Below, one piece after another: positions 23,941 to 32,779 of a DNA stretch of 64,000 nucleotides. A model generated the notes under the pieces. That model saw only the letters and a program-made list of their open reading frames with translations. It had not been told where the DNA came from and searched no databases. Within the stretch, counting starts at the first letter, position 1. Every line of letters begins with the position of its first letter. Source of the DNA: Ferruginibacter sp. (GTDB lineage: Bacteria > Bacteroidota > Bacteroidia > Chitinophagales > Chitinophagaceae); contig JAQBNH010000019.1 of NCBI GenBank assembly GCA_028288705.1, positions 310,001-374,000 of the forward strand, in the 5' to 3' direction. The position numbers and the translations under genes are program-made.

Positions 23941-26043
23941 TTAGTTCTTAACCGGCAGGTAAGCGTAGTTCTTACCGAAATCCATCATCTGTGCAAAGAA
24001 GCTGCTTGGATATTCGATCTTTACATCCGTAATCTTATCGCCATCCATTACTGCCACCAGTTTAGGCTGAATAAAACCACGGTAAGCTTTTACATTCAGC
24101 GGTGCAAAACGGGCCAGCACTTCTTTGTGCAACGCCTGGTCTACTTTTACGCCATAGGTTTCTACCAGGTTTTTACCGGCATTGAAATCGCCTTCAGATT
24201 TGATCCGCTGGATCTCTTTCAACAATTGCCCGAATAAGTTACGCAGTTTATTATAGTCATTGATCTGCACGTAGGTTTTGCCATTCTTTTTCACAAATTC
24301 CACTACGTTCTCTGCTTTGCCTTTTTCATAAGCCCAGCGCGCATTCATCTGGCGGTTACGCATATGCGCTTCTTCAATATTGTCGCCGAGCTTCAAACGT
24401 GTTAACTGTGTCATCAGGCCATTCATCATGTAGCTGTCGAATTCGGCTTTGCCCACTTCTGTACTTGGTGCAACACCAATATCAACGAGCTTCTGGTCCA
24501 TGATATAATACAAGGCCACTAAATCGGCACGTGCTTCCTCCAGGCAGGACGCATAATTCTTCAACGTCTTATCCGTCGTCCCAACGCCCGGGTTGATCTG
24601 CCCGCTGGCATGGCCAATACATTCGTGCATATCCGTATGCAAATCGGCGGCGAGGTTGCCATATTTTTTCAGGCGTTGTTTCACGGTATCGTTCAGCGCA
24701 AATTCATCAACGGTTCCACCCTTCGCGGCGAAGGCATTGTAAGAATAAATGATGTTGCTTAACGAAACTGATTTAGATCCGGAGTCTTTCCTGATCCAGT
24801 CTGCATTTGGCAGGTTGATACCAATCGGCGTACTCGGTGCTGCGTCTCCGCATTCTGCTATAACCGTAATGGCTTTGGCGATAATGCCTTTTACATTTTT
24901 CTTTTTATGTTCCGGTTGTAAAGGCGAATTATCCTCAAACCATTGTGCCTGGTCGCCGATCGCTTTAATGCGTTTTGTTGCTTCCAGGTCTTTCATGGAT
25001 ACAACACTTTCAAAAGCACCTTTTTTACCGATAGGATCGAGGTACACTTCGATGAAACCATTCACCACATCCATACGGCTGTTCACGTCTTTGACCCAGG
25101 CGATGCTGTATTCATCAAATGTTTTCAGGTCGCCGCTTTTGTAGTATTGCACCAGCAGCAGCAAGGCTTTTTTCTGCTGATCATTTTCAGCAACGGTTGC
25201 GGCTTTTTCCAGCCAGCCAATGATCTTTTCGATGGCAGCGCTGTACATGCCACCCAGCTTCCAGGTTTTTTCCACTACCTGTCCATTCTCTTTCATCAGT
25301 TTACTGTTCAGTCCCCACGATGGAGCATTGCCCGAGGCTGGCATTTTTGCATAAAATGCTTCCACTTCTTTTTGCGTTACGCCTTCGTAAAAATTTATGG
25401 AAGACGCAGCAACATTATCGATGTCGGGGCGCAGGTCCACTAATTTTGGCTCTACAGAAAGATCGTAAAGGATCGGTTTTAATCTCGTGAAAAAGCTGGC
25501 AACGGGTTCGCCCGGTTCACAGGGTAACGCATTGCTGTCGCTGCTTTGCAATACTTTTAAAAAATATTCGGGGCTGCAGGCAGGCACAAATTTCTCATTA
25601 CCATAATGGTGGTGATTGCCATTGCTGAACCAAACGCGGCCGCAATATTCTTCCAGCATTTTCCAGTCTGCAGAAGTTTTGTCGCCGGTATAACTACCAT
25701 ATATCGTTTCAATCGTTTTGCGTAACGTTAACCCGTACTTGCTTTTCTGATCATAGATGATGTCCCTGCCGCACAAAGCCGCTTCATATAAATAATAAGC
25801 CAGTTGTTTTTGTGCAAGTGGCAGATCATTAAACCCGGGAACCTGGTAACGCAGAATCTGCAGGTCGGCAAAGCCTTCAGCCTCTACCGTAAAACTCGTG
25901 TCGTAGCTGGCAGGCTTGTCCGCAACCGTCGAGTCGGTCAATTTCGTATCGGGGCTTTTTGGATTGTTGCAGGCGACAAACGTCAGGCCGGCAACGAGGA
26001 ACGCCAGGCTGCTGTGGCGTAAACCAGGAGAAATAAATGGCAT
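23941..26043 (-). CDS. M49-family dipeptidyl peptidase III, lipoprotein
   Basis: This is a zinc exopeptidase that removes dipeptides from peptide N-termini. The M49 zinc motif HECIGH (HExxGH) is at about residue 473, and the third-ligand motif EEARADL at about residue 502. From the ATG at 26043 the protein is 700 residues and starts with a lipoprotein signal (LVAGLTFVAC), so it acts outside the cytoplasmic membrane. The 31 extra residues of the longer frame are not signal-like. Length and motifs match Bacteroidota homologues. It is monocistronic. Confidence 0.9.
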   Translation of the reverse strand: MPFISPGLRHSSLAFLVAGLTFVACNNPKSPDTKLTDSTVADKPASYDTSFTVEAEGFADLQILRYQVPGFNDLPLAQKQLAYYLYEAALCGRDIIYDQKSKYGLTLRKTIETIYGSYTGDKTSADWKMLEEYCGRVWFSNGNHHHYGNEKFVPACSPEYFLKVLQSSDSNALPCEPGEPVASFFTRLKPILYDLSVEPKLVDLRPDIDNVAASSINFYEGVTQKEVEAFYAKMPASGNAPSWGLNSKLMKENGQVVEKTWKLGGMYSAAIEKIIGWLEKAATVAENDQQKKALLLLVQYYKSGDLKTFDEYSIAWVKDVNSRMDVVNGFIEVYLDPIGKKGAFESVVSMKDLEATKRIKAIGDQAQWFEDNSPLQPEHKKKNVKGIIAKAITVIAECGDAAPSTPIGINLPNADWIRKDSGSKSVSLSNIIYSYNAFAAKGGTVDEFALNDTVKQRLKKYGNLAADLHTDMHECIGHASGQINPGVGTTDKTLKNYASCLEEARADLVALYYIMDQKLVDIGVAPSTEVGKAEFDSYMMNGLMTQLTRLKLGDNIEEAHMRNRQMNARWAYEKGKAENVVEFVKKNGKTYVQINDYNKLRNLFGQLLKEIQRIKSEGDFNAGKNLVETYGVKVDQALHKEVLARFAPLNVKAYRGFIQPKLVAVMDGDKITDVKIEYPSSFFAQMMDFGKNYAYLPVKN

Positions 26044-26151
26044 ACAATATGTTTTATGTACGGCTAAAGTAATGTTTTGGGTAAGCAAAAAAAAATCAAA
26101 CTGCTTCCCTCGCAGGAGAAACGTTTGAATGGCCAATTAATCATTAGACTA

Positions 26152-26159
26152 TAACTTTA
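26152..26159 (+). promoter_or_regulatory. Weak -7 box TAACTTTA
   Basis: The octamer matches TAnnTTTG except for the last base, and ends 4 nt before the ATG at 26164. It is another nearly leaderless arrangement. Confidence 0.3.
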
Positions 26160-26163
26160 CGAC

Positions 26164-26571
26164 ATGGATATGAATCGCCAGGTACTGGATCTTTTTTTAC
26201 TCGCTTTGCCGATCGCCTGTATCGCCTGGACAGTCACCCATGAAGAGGTCTTCCGGGAACCGCGGGACTATTGCGTAAAAAAATCAAAAACCTGCAAGAG
26301 ATTGTTGGAACGAAAATTTTTCTACCTGTTTACCTGCGAATATTGCTTCAGTCATTATGTAACGATGGCAATGCTGGCCATTACGGGCTATCATTTATTA
26401 TTTACCGACTGGCGTGGTTATTTGCTCGGTGGTTTTGCGCTGGTATGGATCGCAAATATTTACATGAGTATTTTCGGCCTCGTTCGGGTAGGGCTGAAAA
26501 AAGAAAAGATGGTAGCAGATATTAAGGAAGTGGAATTAAAAGAAGTGAAGGCAGATACTCCCGAAAAATGA
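26164..26571 (+). CDS. Small inner-membrane protein with CxxC-FSH motif
   Basis: The 135-residue protein has three hydrophobic segments (about residues 8-22, 63-80 and 82-105). Between the first two is a Cys-rich cytosolic or periplasmic loop (DYCVKKSKTCKRLLERK, then FTCEYCFSHYVTM). The C-terminus is charged. I do not recognise the family with certainty; the CEYCFSH pattern resembles DUF1360-type membrane proteins. It ends exactly where the converging DUF3820 gene ends. Confidence 0.6.
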   Translation: MDMNRQVLDLFLLALPIACIAWTVTHEEVFREPRDYCVKKSKTCKRLLERKFFYLFTCEYCFSHYVTMAMLAITGYHLLFTDWRGYLLGGFALVWIANIYMSIFGLVRVGLKKEKMVADIKEVELKEVKADTPEK

Positions 26572-26799
26572 TCAGCGTTGTAACGGCCGCAACAGATCTT
26601 CCAGGCCGTTCATTTTTATTTCTAACAAGGTTTGCAATAACATCCCCAGTCTGCCTGCGGGAAAACCTTTTTGTGAAAACCATTCCAGGTAACTCACTGG
26701 CAGGTTTTTTAAGATTGTTCCTTTATATTTTCCAAAAGGCATGGGCATCGTAACGATGTCTGTCAGCATTTTTGGATCGCCCATGGGTAGTTCATTCAT
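26572..26799 (-). CDS. DUF3820 family protein
   Basis: The 75-residue protein carries the whole DUF3820 core: MPFGKYKGTILKNLPVSYLEWF then KGFPAGRLGMLLQTLLEIK. The domain occurs alone in Bacteroidota and appended to exonucleases elsewhere; its function is not established. It is co-directional with the M28 peptidase gene, 9 bp downstream of it, so both are probably on one transcript. Confidence 0.85.
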   Translation of the reverse strand: MNELPMGDPKMLTDIVTMPMPFGKYKGTILKNLPVSYLEWFSQKGFPAGRLGMLLQTLLEIKMNGLEDLLRPLQR

Positions 26800-26808
26800 A
26801 CGTTCGGT

Positions 26809-28161
26809 TTATCTTCCAACTGCCGGAACAACAGGCAGGCTTTCGTTGCCATCCGCATTTACGGCCTGTACAGCGAAAAAATAATTGTCTTTGGAATAAG
26901 GAAGGGTCATCTCCAGGTTGGCCGTAAATATTTTTTTCTGCCATAGCGCACTGGTGGTTTCGCGCATCATCACATAATAGCCTTTCACTTTTCCTGTTGC
27001 TGATGCTTTCCAATACAGCCAGGTGCTGTTGCCTAATTTCTTTACATCCACTTTTACATCCACAGGCATAGACGGCGCCTTCGCGAGGTTGGCGAGGTTG
27101 GCTAAATTCATCGCGGTGTTTTTGCGCAGGTATTCAAAGTCGAGGAACTCGATTAAATCCCCATACTGGATACCGTTTTCTTTGCGCACATCCTGGTGCT
27201 GGTGATAATAATTTTCATTCATCTCGGTGATACGCACGGCCGTAAAGCCATTCTCAACATAAGGCGTGTGATCACCGCCACGCAAAAAACGATCGTTGCG
27301 ATAGATCAAAACAATATCAAGATTGTCAACATAACGTTCACCTGTTTCTTTTACATAACGCGCCAGTTGCCGGCTTTTGCCATCGTTTTCCAACCCGAGC
27401 TGGCGAATATTTTTGGCATTTTTTTCCAGTTCAAACGCAGGAAGCCCTTCACTAAATACACGGATCTTCGTGTTCCCGATAATATTGGTTTCGCTGCTGT
27501 TGTTGCTGCCCATGATATCATTGTTGAGCACCGCTTCAATGGCGAGGCTATCCCGCTTGGCTTTCGTTGCCATAAAGTTCGCACCCAGCAGCCCCTGTTC
27601 TTCGCCACTCACCGCTACAAAAATGATGGTTGCGGGAAACGCATGTTTACTCATGATCCGCGCGCATTCCAGCACCGCAGCTGTTCCGCTCGCATCGTCG
27701 TTTGCACCGGGCGCATCGCCGGTACGGTCCATTACGCTGGTACGCATATTGTCCAAATGCCCGCTGATAATAAAAATGCGTTTGTCATTGGCATCGGTGC
27801 CTTTGAGCGTGGCAACCACATTTCCCAAAAGGGTAGCGGTGTCTATCCGGCGCTTGTCGGGTTGTAAAGTGGTTGTATCAATGATGGCGGATAGACGACC
27901 GCCTGATTGTGCAGCAAACTGGTTAAACTTTGCCAGCACCCAATTCCTTGCTGCACCTATGCCGCGTTTAGGGTTAGACGCAGTGCTCAGCGTGTTTCTG
28001 GTTCCGAAAGCAACAAGCGCAGTGATATAATTCTTCAATGAATCAGGCGAAACTTCTTTCACCATTTGTTCGATGACAGGATCACGGCTGATCGTTGTTT
28101 GGGCAGTTACGGGGCAACTAAAAATAATAACGGCGATGCCGGCGAGGATCTTTGAAATCAT
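26809..28161 (-). CDS. M28-family zinc metallopeptidase, exported
   Basis: The 450-residue protein begins with a signal peptide (ending SCPVTAQ). Its M28 aminopeptidase domain has ISGHLDN (first zinc His), GANDDASGTAA (bridging Asp), VSGEEQGLLG (catalytic Glu and zinc Glu) and later ligands including GGDHTPYVENGF. The last ~90 residues form a fibronectin-III-like beta domain (KLGNSTWLYWKASATGKVKG). It is a peptide scavenger in the periplasm or outside the cell. It starts 13 bp after the pseudouridine synthase gene ends, so it may be co-transcribed. Confidence 0.9.
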   Translation of the reverse strand: MISKILAGIAVIIFSCPVTAQTTISRDPVIEQMVKEVSPDSLKNYITALVAFGTRNTLSTASNPKRGIGAARNWVLAKFNQFAAQSGGRLSAIIDTTTLQPDKRRIDTATLLGNVVATLKGTDANDKRIFIISGHLDNMRTSVMDRTGDAPGANDDASGTAAVLECARIMSKHAFPATIIFVAVSGEEQGLLGANFMATKAKRDSLAIEAVLNNDIMGSNNSSETNIIGNTKIRVFSEGLPAFELEKNAKNIRQLGLENDGKSRQLARYVKETGERYVDNLDIVLIYRNDRFLRGGDHTPYVENGFTAVRITEMNENYYHQHQDVRKENGIQYGDLIEFLDFEYLRKNTAMNLANLANLAKAPSMPVDVKVDVKKLGNSTWLYWKASATGKVKGYYVMMRETTSALWQKKIFTANLEMTLPYSKDNYFFAVQAVNADGNESLPVVPAVGR

Positions 28162-28174
28162 ATGGAGGTTTAAT

Positions 28175-29230
28175 TTATTCGGCGTTTTTAAACTGGCTGT
28201 ACCTGCGCCATTTGTCGATCACCTGGCTCATGTCATCCGGCAATTCACTGGTAAACAGCATTTCTTTTCTCGTCACGGGATGAATAAAGCCCAGTTCCTT
28301 TGCATGTAAGGCCTGGCGCGGACAAAGTGCGAAACAGTTTTCTACAAACTGCTTGTATTTTGTATAGATCGTTCCTTTTACAATGCGCTCACCACCATAA
28401 AAATCATCATTGAACAACGGATGCCCGATATGCTGCATATGTACACGGATCTGGTGTGTGCGGCCCGTCTCCAGCCTGCATTCTACCAGCGTTACATAAT
28501 TGAAATTTTCCAGCACTTTATAATGCGTGATCGCTTCTTTGCCATATTCGCCATCAGGGTATGTCGTAAATAATTTGCGAAAGCGCTGGTGTCTCCCCAC
28601 ATGCCCGGTTATCGTGCCTTCCTGCTCTTCAAAATTTCCCCATACCAATGCCACGTAACGGCGATGCACGGTATGATTAAAAAATTGTTTGGCGAGGTCG
28701 CTCATGGCTTTCTGACTTTTCGCCATCACCAGCAAACCACTCGTGTTTTTATCAATGCGATGTACGAGGCCGAAACGTGCGAGTGCTGTTTCATCAATTT
28801 CGGGGCAATTGTTTTTGAGGTAATAGGCCACGGCATTGATCAGGGTATTATCCGGGTTGCCGCTGCCTGGATGCACGACCATGCCCACCGGTTTATTGAT
28901 CACGAAAATATCATCGTCTTCATACACAATATTCAACGGGATATTTTGGGGGATGATCTCGGAAGATTCAGGCGAATTGTTGTCGAAGATCACCACCTTA
29001 TCGCCGGCCTTGATCTTGTAATTATTTTTGACCGGTTTTTCGTTCACCAGCACCAGCTCATTTTCAATCGCCTGCTGGATCTTGTTGCGCGTTGCACCCT
29101 CAATGCGGTTCATCAAAAATTTGTCGATGCGCAGCGGCTCCTGTCCTTTATCTATGACCAGGGAAAGTTTTTCATACAATTCTTCCGATTCCGGCAGTTC
29201 TTCTTCTATAGCGATAGGCTGTTGCGTCAT
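28175..29230 (-). CDS. RluA/RluD-family pseudouridine synthase
   Basis: The enzyme isomerises uridines in 23S rRNA. The 351-residue protein from the ATG at 29230 has an N-terminal S4 RNA-binding domain (LRIDKFLMNRIEGATRNKIQQ) and the catalytic motif GLVHRIDKNTSGLLVMAK with the active Asp. GRTHQIRVHMQHIGHPL and the PRQALHAKELGFIHP end region complete the family signature. The order and length fit RluD best, but RluA-family members are hard to separate by eye. It is divergent to lipB. Confidence 0.88.
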   Translation of the reverse strand: MTQQPIAIEEELPESEELYEKLSLVIDKGQEPLRIDKFLMNRIEGATRNKIQQAIENELVLVNEKPVKNNYKIKAGDKVVIFDNNSPESSEIIPQNIPLNIVYEDDDIFVINKPVGMVVHPGSGNPDNTLINAVAYYLKNNCPEIDETALARFGLVHRIDKNTSGLLVMAKSQKAMSDLAKQFFNHTVHRRYVALVWGNFEEQEGTITGHVGRHQRFRKLFTTYPDGEYGKEAITHYKVLENFNYVTLVECRLETGRTHQIRVHMQHIGHPLFNDDFYGGERIVKGTIYTKYKQFVENCFALCPRQALHAKELGFIHPVTRKEMLFTSELPDDMSQVIDKWRRYSQFKNAE

Positions 29231-29274
29231 TATTATGGATATGAGACTGCCACGGATCTGCGGCAGCAATGCTT

Positions 29275-29282
29275 TACTTTTG
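29275..29282 (+). promoter_or_regulatory. -7 box TACTTTTG upstream of lipB
   Basis: A perfect TAnnTTTG octamer lies 24 nt before the lipB ATG in the divergent intergenic region. No -33 TTG at standard spacing was seen. Confidence 0.4.
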
Positions 29283-29306
29283 CAAAGGTAAAACAAAGGA
29301 AGGGAC

Positions 29307-30017
29307 ATGCAGGAAGTGAAATATGAAGATCTGGGAATGATCCCTTATAGGCAGGCATGGGAAATGCAGGAAGCATTGCTCTCCGAAAATCTTGCTGCAA
29401 AAACCAGCGCAAGGCAGGCGGCGGTGGCTCTTCCCGCGGATGCAACCGCAACGCAACATCATTTCCTGGTATGCGAACACCCGCACGTGTACACGCTGGG
29501 CAAGAATGGCTCTTTATCAAATCTCTTGCTCACACCCGATCAGTTGGAAGAACGAGGGATAGCTTTTTTTAACAGCAATCGTGGCGGAGATATCACTTAC
29601 CATGGGCCGCAGCAACTGGTTGGTTACCCCGTTCTCGACCTCGAGAAAATCTATACGGATATTGGGAAATACCTGCGTAACCTGGAAGAGGTGATCATCC
29701 GGGTGATCGCAGAATTTGGAATCAACGGGGGGCGAAGCGAAGGGGAGACCGGTGTGTGGCTTGATCCAACCATTCCTGGGAAGGAGAGAAAGATCTGCGC
29801 AATCGGCGTGCGTTGCAGCCGCTGGGTAACGATGCATGGCTTCGCCTTAAATGTAAATACCGATCTTTCTTATTTTGATCATATCATACCCTGCGGTATT
29901 CAAAACAAACAGGTGACTTCCATTGAAAGGGAAACAGGGCAACGGGCAGACATGCAACTGGTGAAGCATACGGTAAAAAAACATTTTGAGGAAGTTTTCG
30001 AAGTAAGGTGGCGGTAG
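29307..30017 (+). CDS. lipB: Octanoyltransferase LipB
   Basis: LipB moves the octanoyl group from acyl carrier protein to the lipoyl domains of 2-oxoacid dehydrogenases and GcvH. The 236-residue protein has the family motifs HPHVYTLGKNG, NRGGDITYHGPQQLVGYPVLDL (active-site region), and ICAIGVRCSRWVTMHGFALNVN with the catalytic Lys/Cys region ending in IIPCGI (catalytic Cys). The length is normal. The gene is followed at once by a converging gene. Confidence 0.94.
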   Translation: MQEVKYEDLGMIPYRQAWEMQEALLSENLAAKTSARQAAVALPADATATQHHFLVCEHPHVYTLGKNGSLSNLLLTPDQLEERGIAFFNSNRGGDITYHGPQQLVGYPVLDLEKIYTDIGKYLRNLEEVIIRVIAEFGINGGRSEGETGVWLDPTIPGKERKICAIGVRCSRWVTMHGFALNVNTDLSYFDHIIPCGIQNKQVTSIERETGQRADMQLVKHTVKKHFEEVFEVRWR

Positions 30018-30749
30018 TTATTTTAAACCAGGTTTTTTTACATCGGGCATGAAATTTTTTCCATCCCGAGGAACGAATATTTTATTCTTTTCTACCAGCA
30101 AACCACTTTCATATAATTCGAAACGGTACCAGCCGGAGTGCGCGAAATTTACTTTTTCGAGGATGAGGAATTCTTCATGAAGTTTCGTTAGCTCCAATAC
30201 CATGTTCTCCAGTTCAAAAAATTTCACCGAATATTTTTTAAGCGAAGCATCCGGAAGATGGATCACGATGCTGTTATCTTTCGCGTTATAGATGCGCCGG
30301 CTTGGTAAATTGATGCCGTTCGCAGGCGGCATGATCAGGTTGGAATCCGCCATGGGATTGAGTTGCCAGGGCATCGTGGCCGATTGGTTCTCATCCCCCG
30401 CACCTGGAATGTTTTTCACCGGTCGTACAGGCTGGCTGATAATATAAGCCCCGCCTTCGAAAGCAATGAAAACGCGGTAATACATTTTATTATACGGCGG
30501 ATCAATATCCGGGTAACCGTTTTCTTTGTTTTGCGGATTTAAAACAGAACCAATCGTTGTATAATTTTTGAGGCTGTCGTAAGAGCGTTGAATGTTGATC
30601 GTTGTTACAGGAATGGTATACTCATTTTTCCAGCTCACGATGATCTTGCCGCTAATGTTTCTTACCGAGATGCCGGGTAATATATTCTGCGCATACAAAG
30701 ACGCCGAAGAGAAAATCAGGAATAAAAAAAACAGGAAATATTTTTTCAT
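30018..30749 (-). CDS. Exported protein with fibronectin-III-like domain
   Basis: The 243-residue protein from the ATG at 30749 has a signal peptide (FLIFSSASLYAQ). Residues ~25-110 look like a fibronectin type III fold (GISVRNISGKIIVSWKNEY ... NIQRSYDSLKNYTTIG ... MYYRVFIAFEGG). The C-terminal half is unassigned (NSIVIHLPDASLKKYSVKFF). No catalytic motif is seen and I do not recognise the family. A longer frame upstream is not signal-like. Confidence 0.65.
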   Translation of the reverse strand: MKKYFLFFLFLIFSSASLYAQNILPGISVRNISGKIIVSWKNEYTIPVTTINIQRSYDSLKNYTTIGSVLNPQNKENGYPDIDPPYNKMYYRVFIAFEGGAYIISQPVRPVKNIPGAGDENQSATMPWQLNPMADSNLIMPPANGINLPSRRIYNAKDNSIVIHLPDASLKKYSVKFFELENMVLELTKLHEEFLILEKVNFAHSGWYRFELYESGLLVEKNKIFVPRDGKNFMPDVKKPGLK

Positions 30750-30827
30750 AGCTCTTGCTGCCGCGCACAAATATAATAAAGCGCAGTTTATTGCATCGTT
30801 GATTTTCAAACTAAGCTGTTAAGAAAC

Positions 30828-31730
30828 CTAAAATATTAGCCTTCCTTCCTTTAACGAGCGGTTGCCCTGGAGTCCGCCGGTATGCAGGCACACGATGCGG
30901 TCTCCCGATTTGAAATATCCTTCCCGAACCTTTTCCATCAACCCGTACATCAGTTTCGCCGTGTACACAAAATCGAGTGGGATTTGATGGATATGATAAA
31001 ATTCATTCATAAAATCCAGGAGTGCTTCTGTCTTTTTTGCATAACCGCCAAAATGATATTGGTCCCAGATCAGCGGCATCCGCATCGGAACAGCAGGTAA
31101 TAAATTATCCAGTCGTGCAGGAATATCCGTCATGCCCTTGATAACAGGAACGCCTACAATGCTTACGGCATGATCCGCATTCAGCAACCCGGCTAAGGTT
31201 GTGGCCGTTCCCACAGCAGTACAGATATGCGTTGGGTCCAGGGTTGACAGCTGCGGCAACATCAGGGAAGCGCCCCGGGCTCCGGCAGGACTGGCGCCCC
31301 CTTCAGGGATCAATATAACCGGGCCGAACTGTTGCTCCGTATATGCCCCAATGTGGTTTTGGGCTAATGCTGCATAAATTTCCCGGGGCAAATAATGCAA
31401 TCGCATTCCATAGTCCATGCAATTCAACAGGGTAGGAGAAAGTTTTTCTGGCTCCCCGCCACGGACAAGCCCGATGCTTTTTAGTCCGAACTGATTTGCC
31501 GCAAACGCAGTAGCCACCAGGTGATTGGAATATGCGCCACCGAAAGTTAAAACGGTTTTATGCGTTGATTGCAGCGCTTCTTCGAGAAAATAGTGGAGTT
31601 TAAACAACTTATTCCCGGAGATCACCGGATGGATTTCATCAAGCCGCGCCATCCAGCAACGAACCTGCTTTTCTGTTAGCTCAGGATGGATCAACTCATC
31701 AAAACGTATGTCTGTTCCAGGTAAAAGCAT
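30828..31730 (-). CDS. PLP-dependent ACC deaminase/D-cysteine desulfhydrase family enzyme
   Basis: The 300-residue protein matches fold-type II PLP enzymes of the 1-aminocyclopropane-1-carboxylate deaminase/D-cysteine desulfhydrase family. The PLP Lys is in ISGNKLFKLHYF (GNKxxKL), followed by TFGGAYSNHLVATA, IPEGGASPAGARGA and VGTATTLAGLL for phosphate binding. The substrate cannot be decided by eye. It is monocistronic and divergent to the nucleotidyltransferase. Confidence 0.85.
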   Translation of the reverse strand: MLLPGTDIRFDELIHPELTEKQVRCWMARLDEIHPVISGNKLFKLHYFLEEALQSTHKTVLTFGGAYSNHLVATAFAANQFGLKSIGLVRGGEPEKLSPTLLNCMDYGMRLHYLPREIYAALAQNHIGAYTEQQFGPVILIPEGGASPAGARGASLMLPQLSTLDPTHICTAVGTATTLAGLLNADHAVSIVGVPVIKGMTDIPARLDNLLPAVPMRMPLIWDQYHFGGYAKKTEALLDFMNEFYHIHQIPLDFVYTAKLMYGLMEKVREGYFKSGDRIVCLHTGGLQGNRSLKEGRLIF

Positions 31731-31755
31731 TTATGGCTTACTAGTTGTTTCCCTT

Positions 31756-31763
31756 TATTTTTG
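31756..31763 (+). promoter_or_regulatory. -7 box TATTTTTG upstream of the nucleotidyltransferase
   Basis: A TAnnTTTG octamer lies 38 nt before the ATG at 31802, in the divergent intergenic region. Confidence 0.35.
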
Positions 31764-31801
31764 TAACCTCAAATTTCTATTATAAAAATTAATATATCAA
31801 G

Positions 31802-32707
31802 ATGCAACCTACACTATTAATTCTTGCCGCAGGTATGGCAAGCCGTTATGGCAGTATGAAACAGACAGAGGGATTTGGCCCTGCCGGTGAAACGATCATG
31901 GACTATTCTATTTACGATGCCATCCGCGCAGGTTTTGGAAAAGTGGTTTTTATCATCCGGAAAGATTTTGCCGAGAATTTTAAAGCCAACTTCGATGCGA
32001 AATTAAAAGGTAAGATAGAAGTGGATTACGTGTACCAGGAAATGAATTCATTTGTTGATGCAGAACATATGCCTGCAGATCGCACGAAACCTTGGGGAAC
32101 AGGCCACGCGGTACTTTGCGCTGCAGAGGCGATCAACGAACCTTTTGCAGTAATCAATGCAGATGATTTTTACGGAGAGGATGGCTTTGTAAAAGCTGCC
32201 AGCTTTCTAAAAAATGATTGTGACGAAAAAACCTACGCGATCATTGGTTATACGTTGAATAAAACATTGAGTGAGCACGGCACAGTGAGCCGCGGTGTTT
32301 GTGATGTGGATGCCGATAACAATTTAGTAGATATCAATGAGCGCACGAAGATCTACCGCAATGATGAAGGAAAAGTAAATTACGAAGATGCCGACGGTAA
32401 ATTAGTTGAAGTAAAAGATGATTCCAGTGTGTCGATGAACTTCTGGTGCTTCCATCCTTCTGTGTTTGATGTGATCAGGAAGTTGTTCAACGAGTTTCCG
32501 AAAAATAATTTCGATAATATTAAAGCGGAATTTTTTATCCCGATCATTGGCGAACATTTTATCAGGGTAGAAGGCGGGAAGATCAAGGTGATCCCAACTT
32601 CTGCACAATGGTTTGGCGTTACTTACAAGGAAGATGCCCCCGGTGTTAAGCAAAGCCTGGATACGTTGATTGAGTCAGGCGCTTATCCAACAGTGTTATG
32701 GCCATAA
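31802..32707 (+). CDS. Sugar-phosphate nucleotidyltransferase
   Basis: The 301-residue protein has the Rossmann-like nucleotidyltransferase start LLILAAGMASRYGSMKQTEG (GxGxRxG-like loop with a later Lys) and the metal-binding FAVINADDFYG. Later strands carry CDVDADNNLVDINERTKIYR and SVSMNFWCFHPSVFDVI. It most likely makes an NDP-sugar for cell-surface glycans; which sugar is unknown. It is a single gene ending at a strong terminator. Confidence 0.85.
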   Translation: MQPTLLILAAGMASRYGSMKQTEGFGPAGETIMDYSIYDAIRAGFGKVVFIIRKDFAENFKANFDAKLKGKIEVDYVYQEMNSFVDAEHMPADRTKPWGTGHAVLCAAEAINEPFAVINADDFYGEDGFVKAASFLKNDCDEKTYAIIGYTLNKTLSEHGTVSRGVCDVDADNNLVDINERTKIYRNDEGKVNYEDADGKLVEVKDDSSVSMNFWCFHPSVFDVIRKLFNEFPKNNFDNIKAEFFIPIIGEHFIRVEGGKIKVIPTSAQWFGVTYKEDAPGVKQSLDTLIESGAYPTVLWP

Positions 32708-32724
32708 AGAAATGATCTTAAACG

Positions 32725-32762
32725 AAAAAGCGGCAGACCTTGATAAGTCTGCCGCCTTTTTA
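32725..32762. terminator. Strong bidirectional terminator
   Basis: GCGGCAGAC (32730-32738) and GTCTGCCGC (32747-32755) form a 9-bp stem with an 8-nt loop, with A-tract and T-tract on either side. It serves the nucleotidyltransferase gene and the converging protease gene. Confidence 0.85.
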
Positions 32763-32779
32763 TGTTGGGTTGCCGGTTA

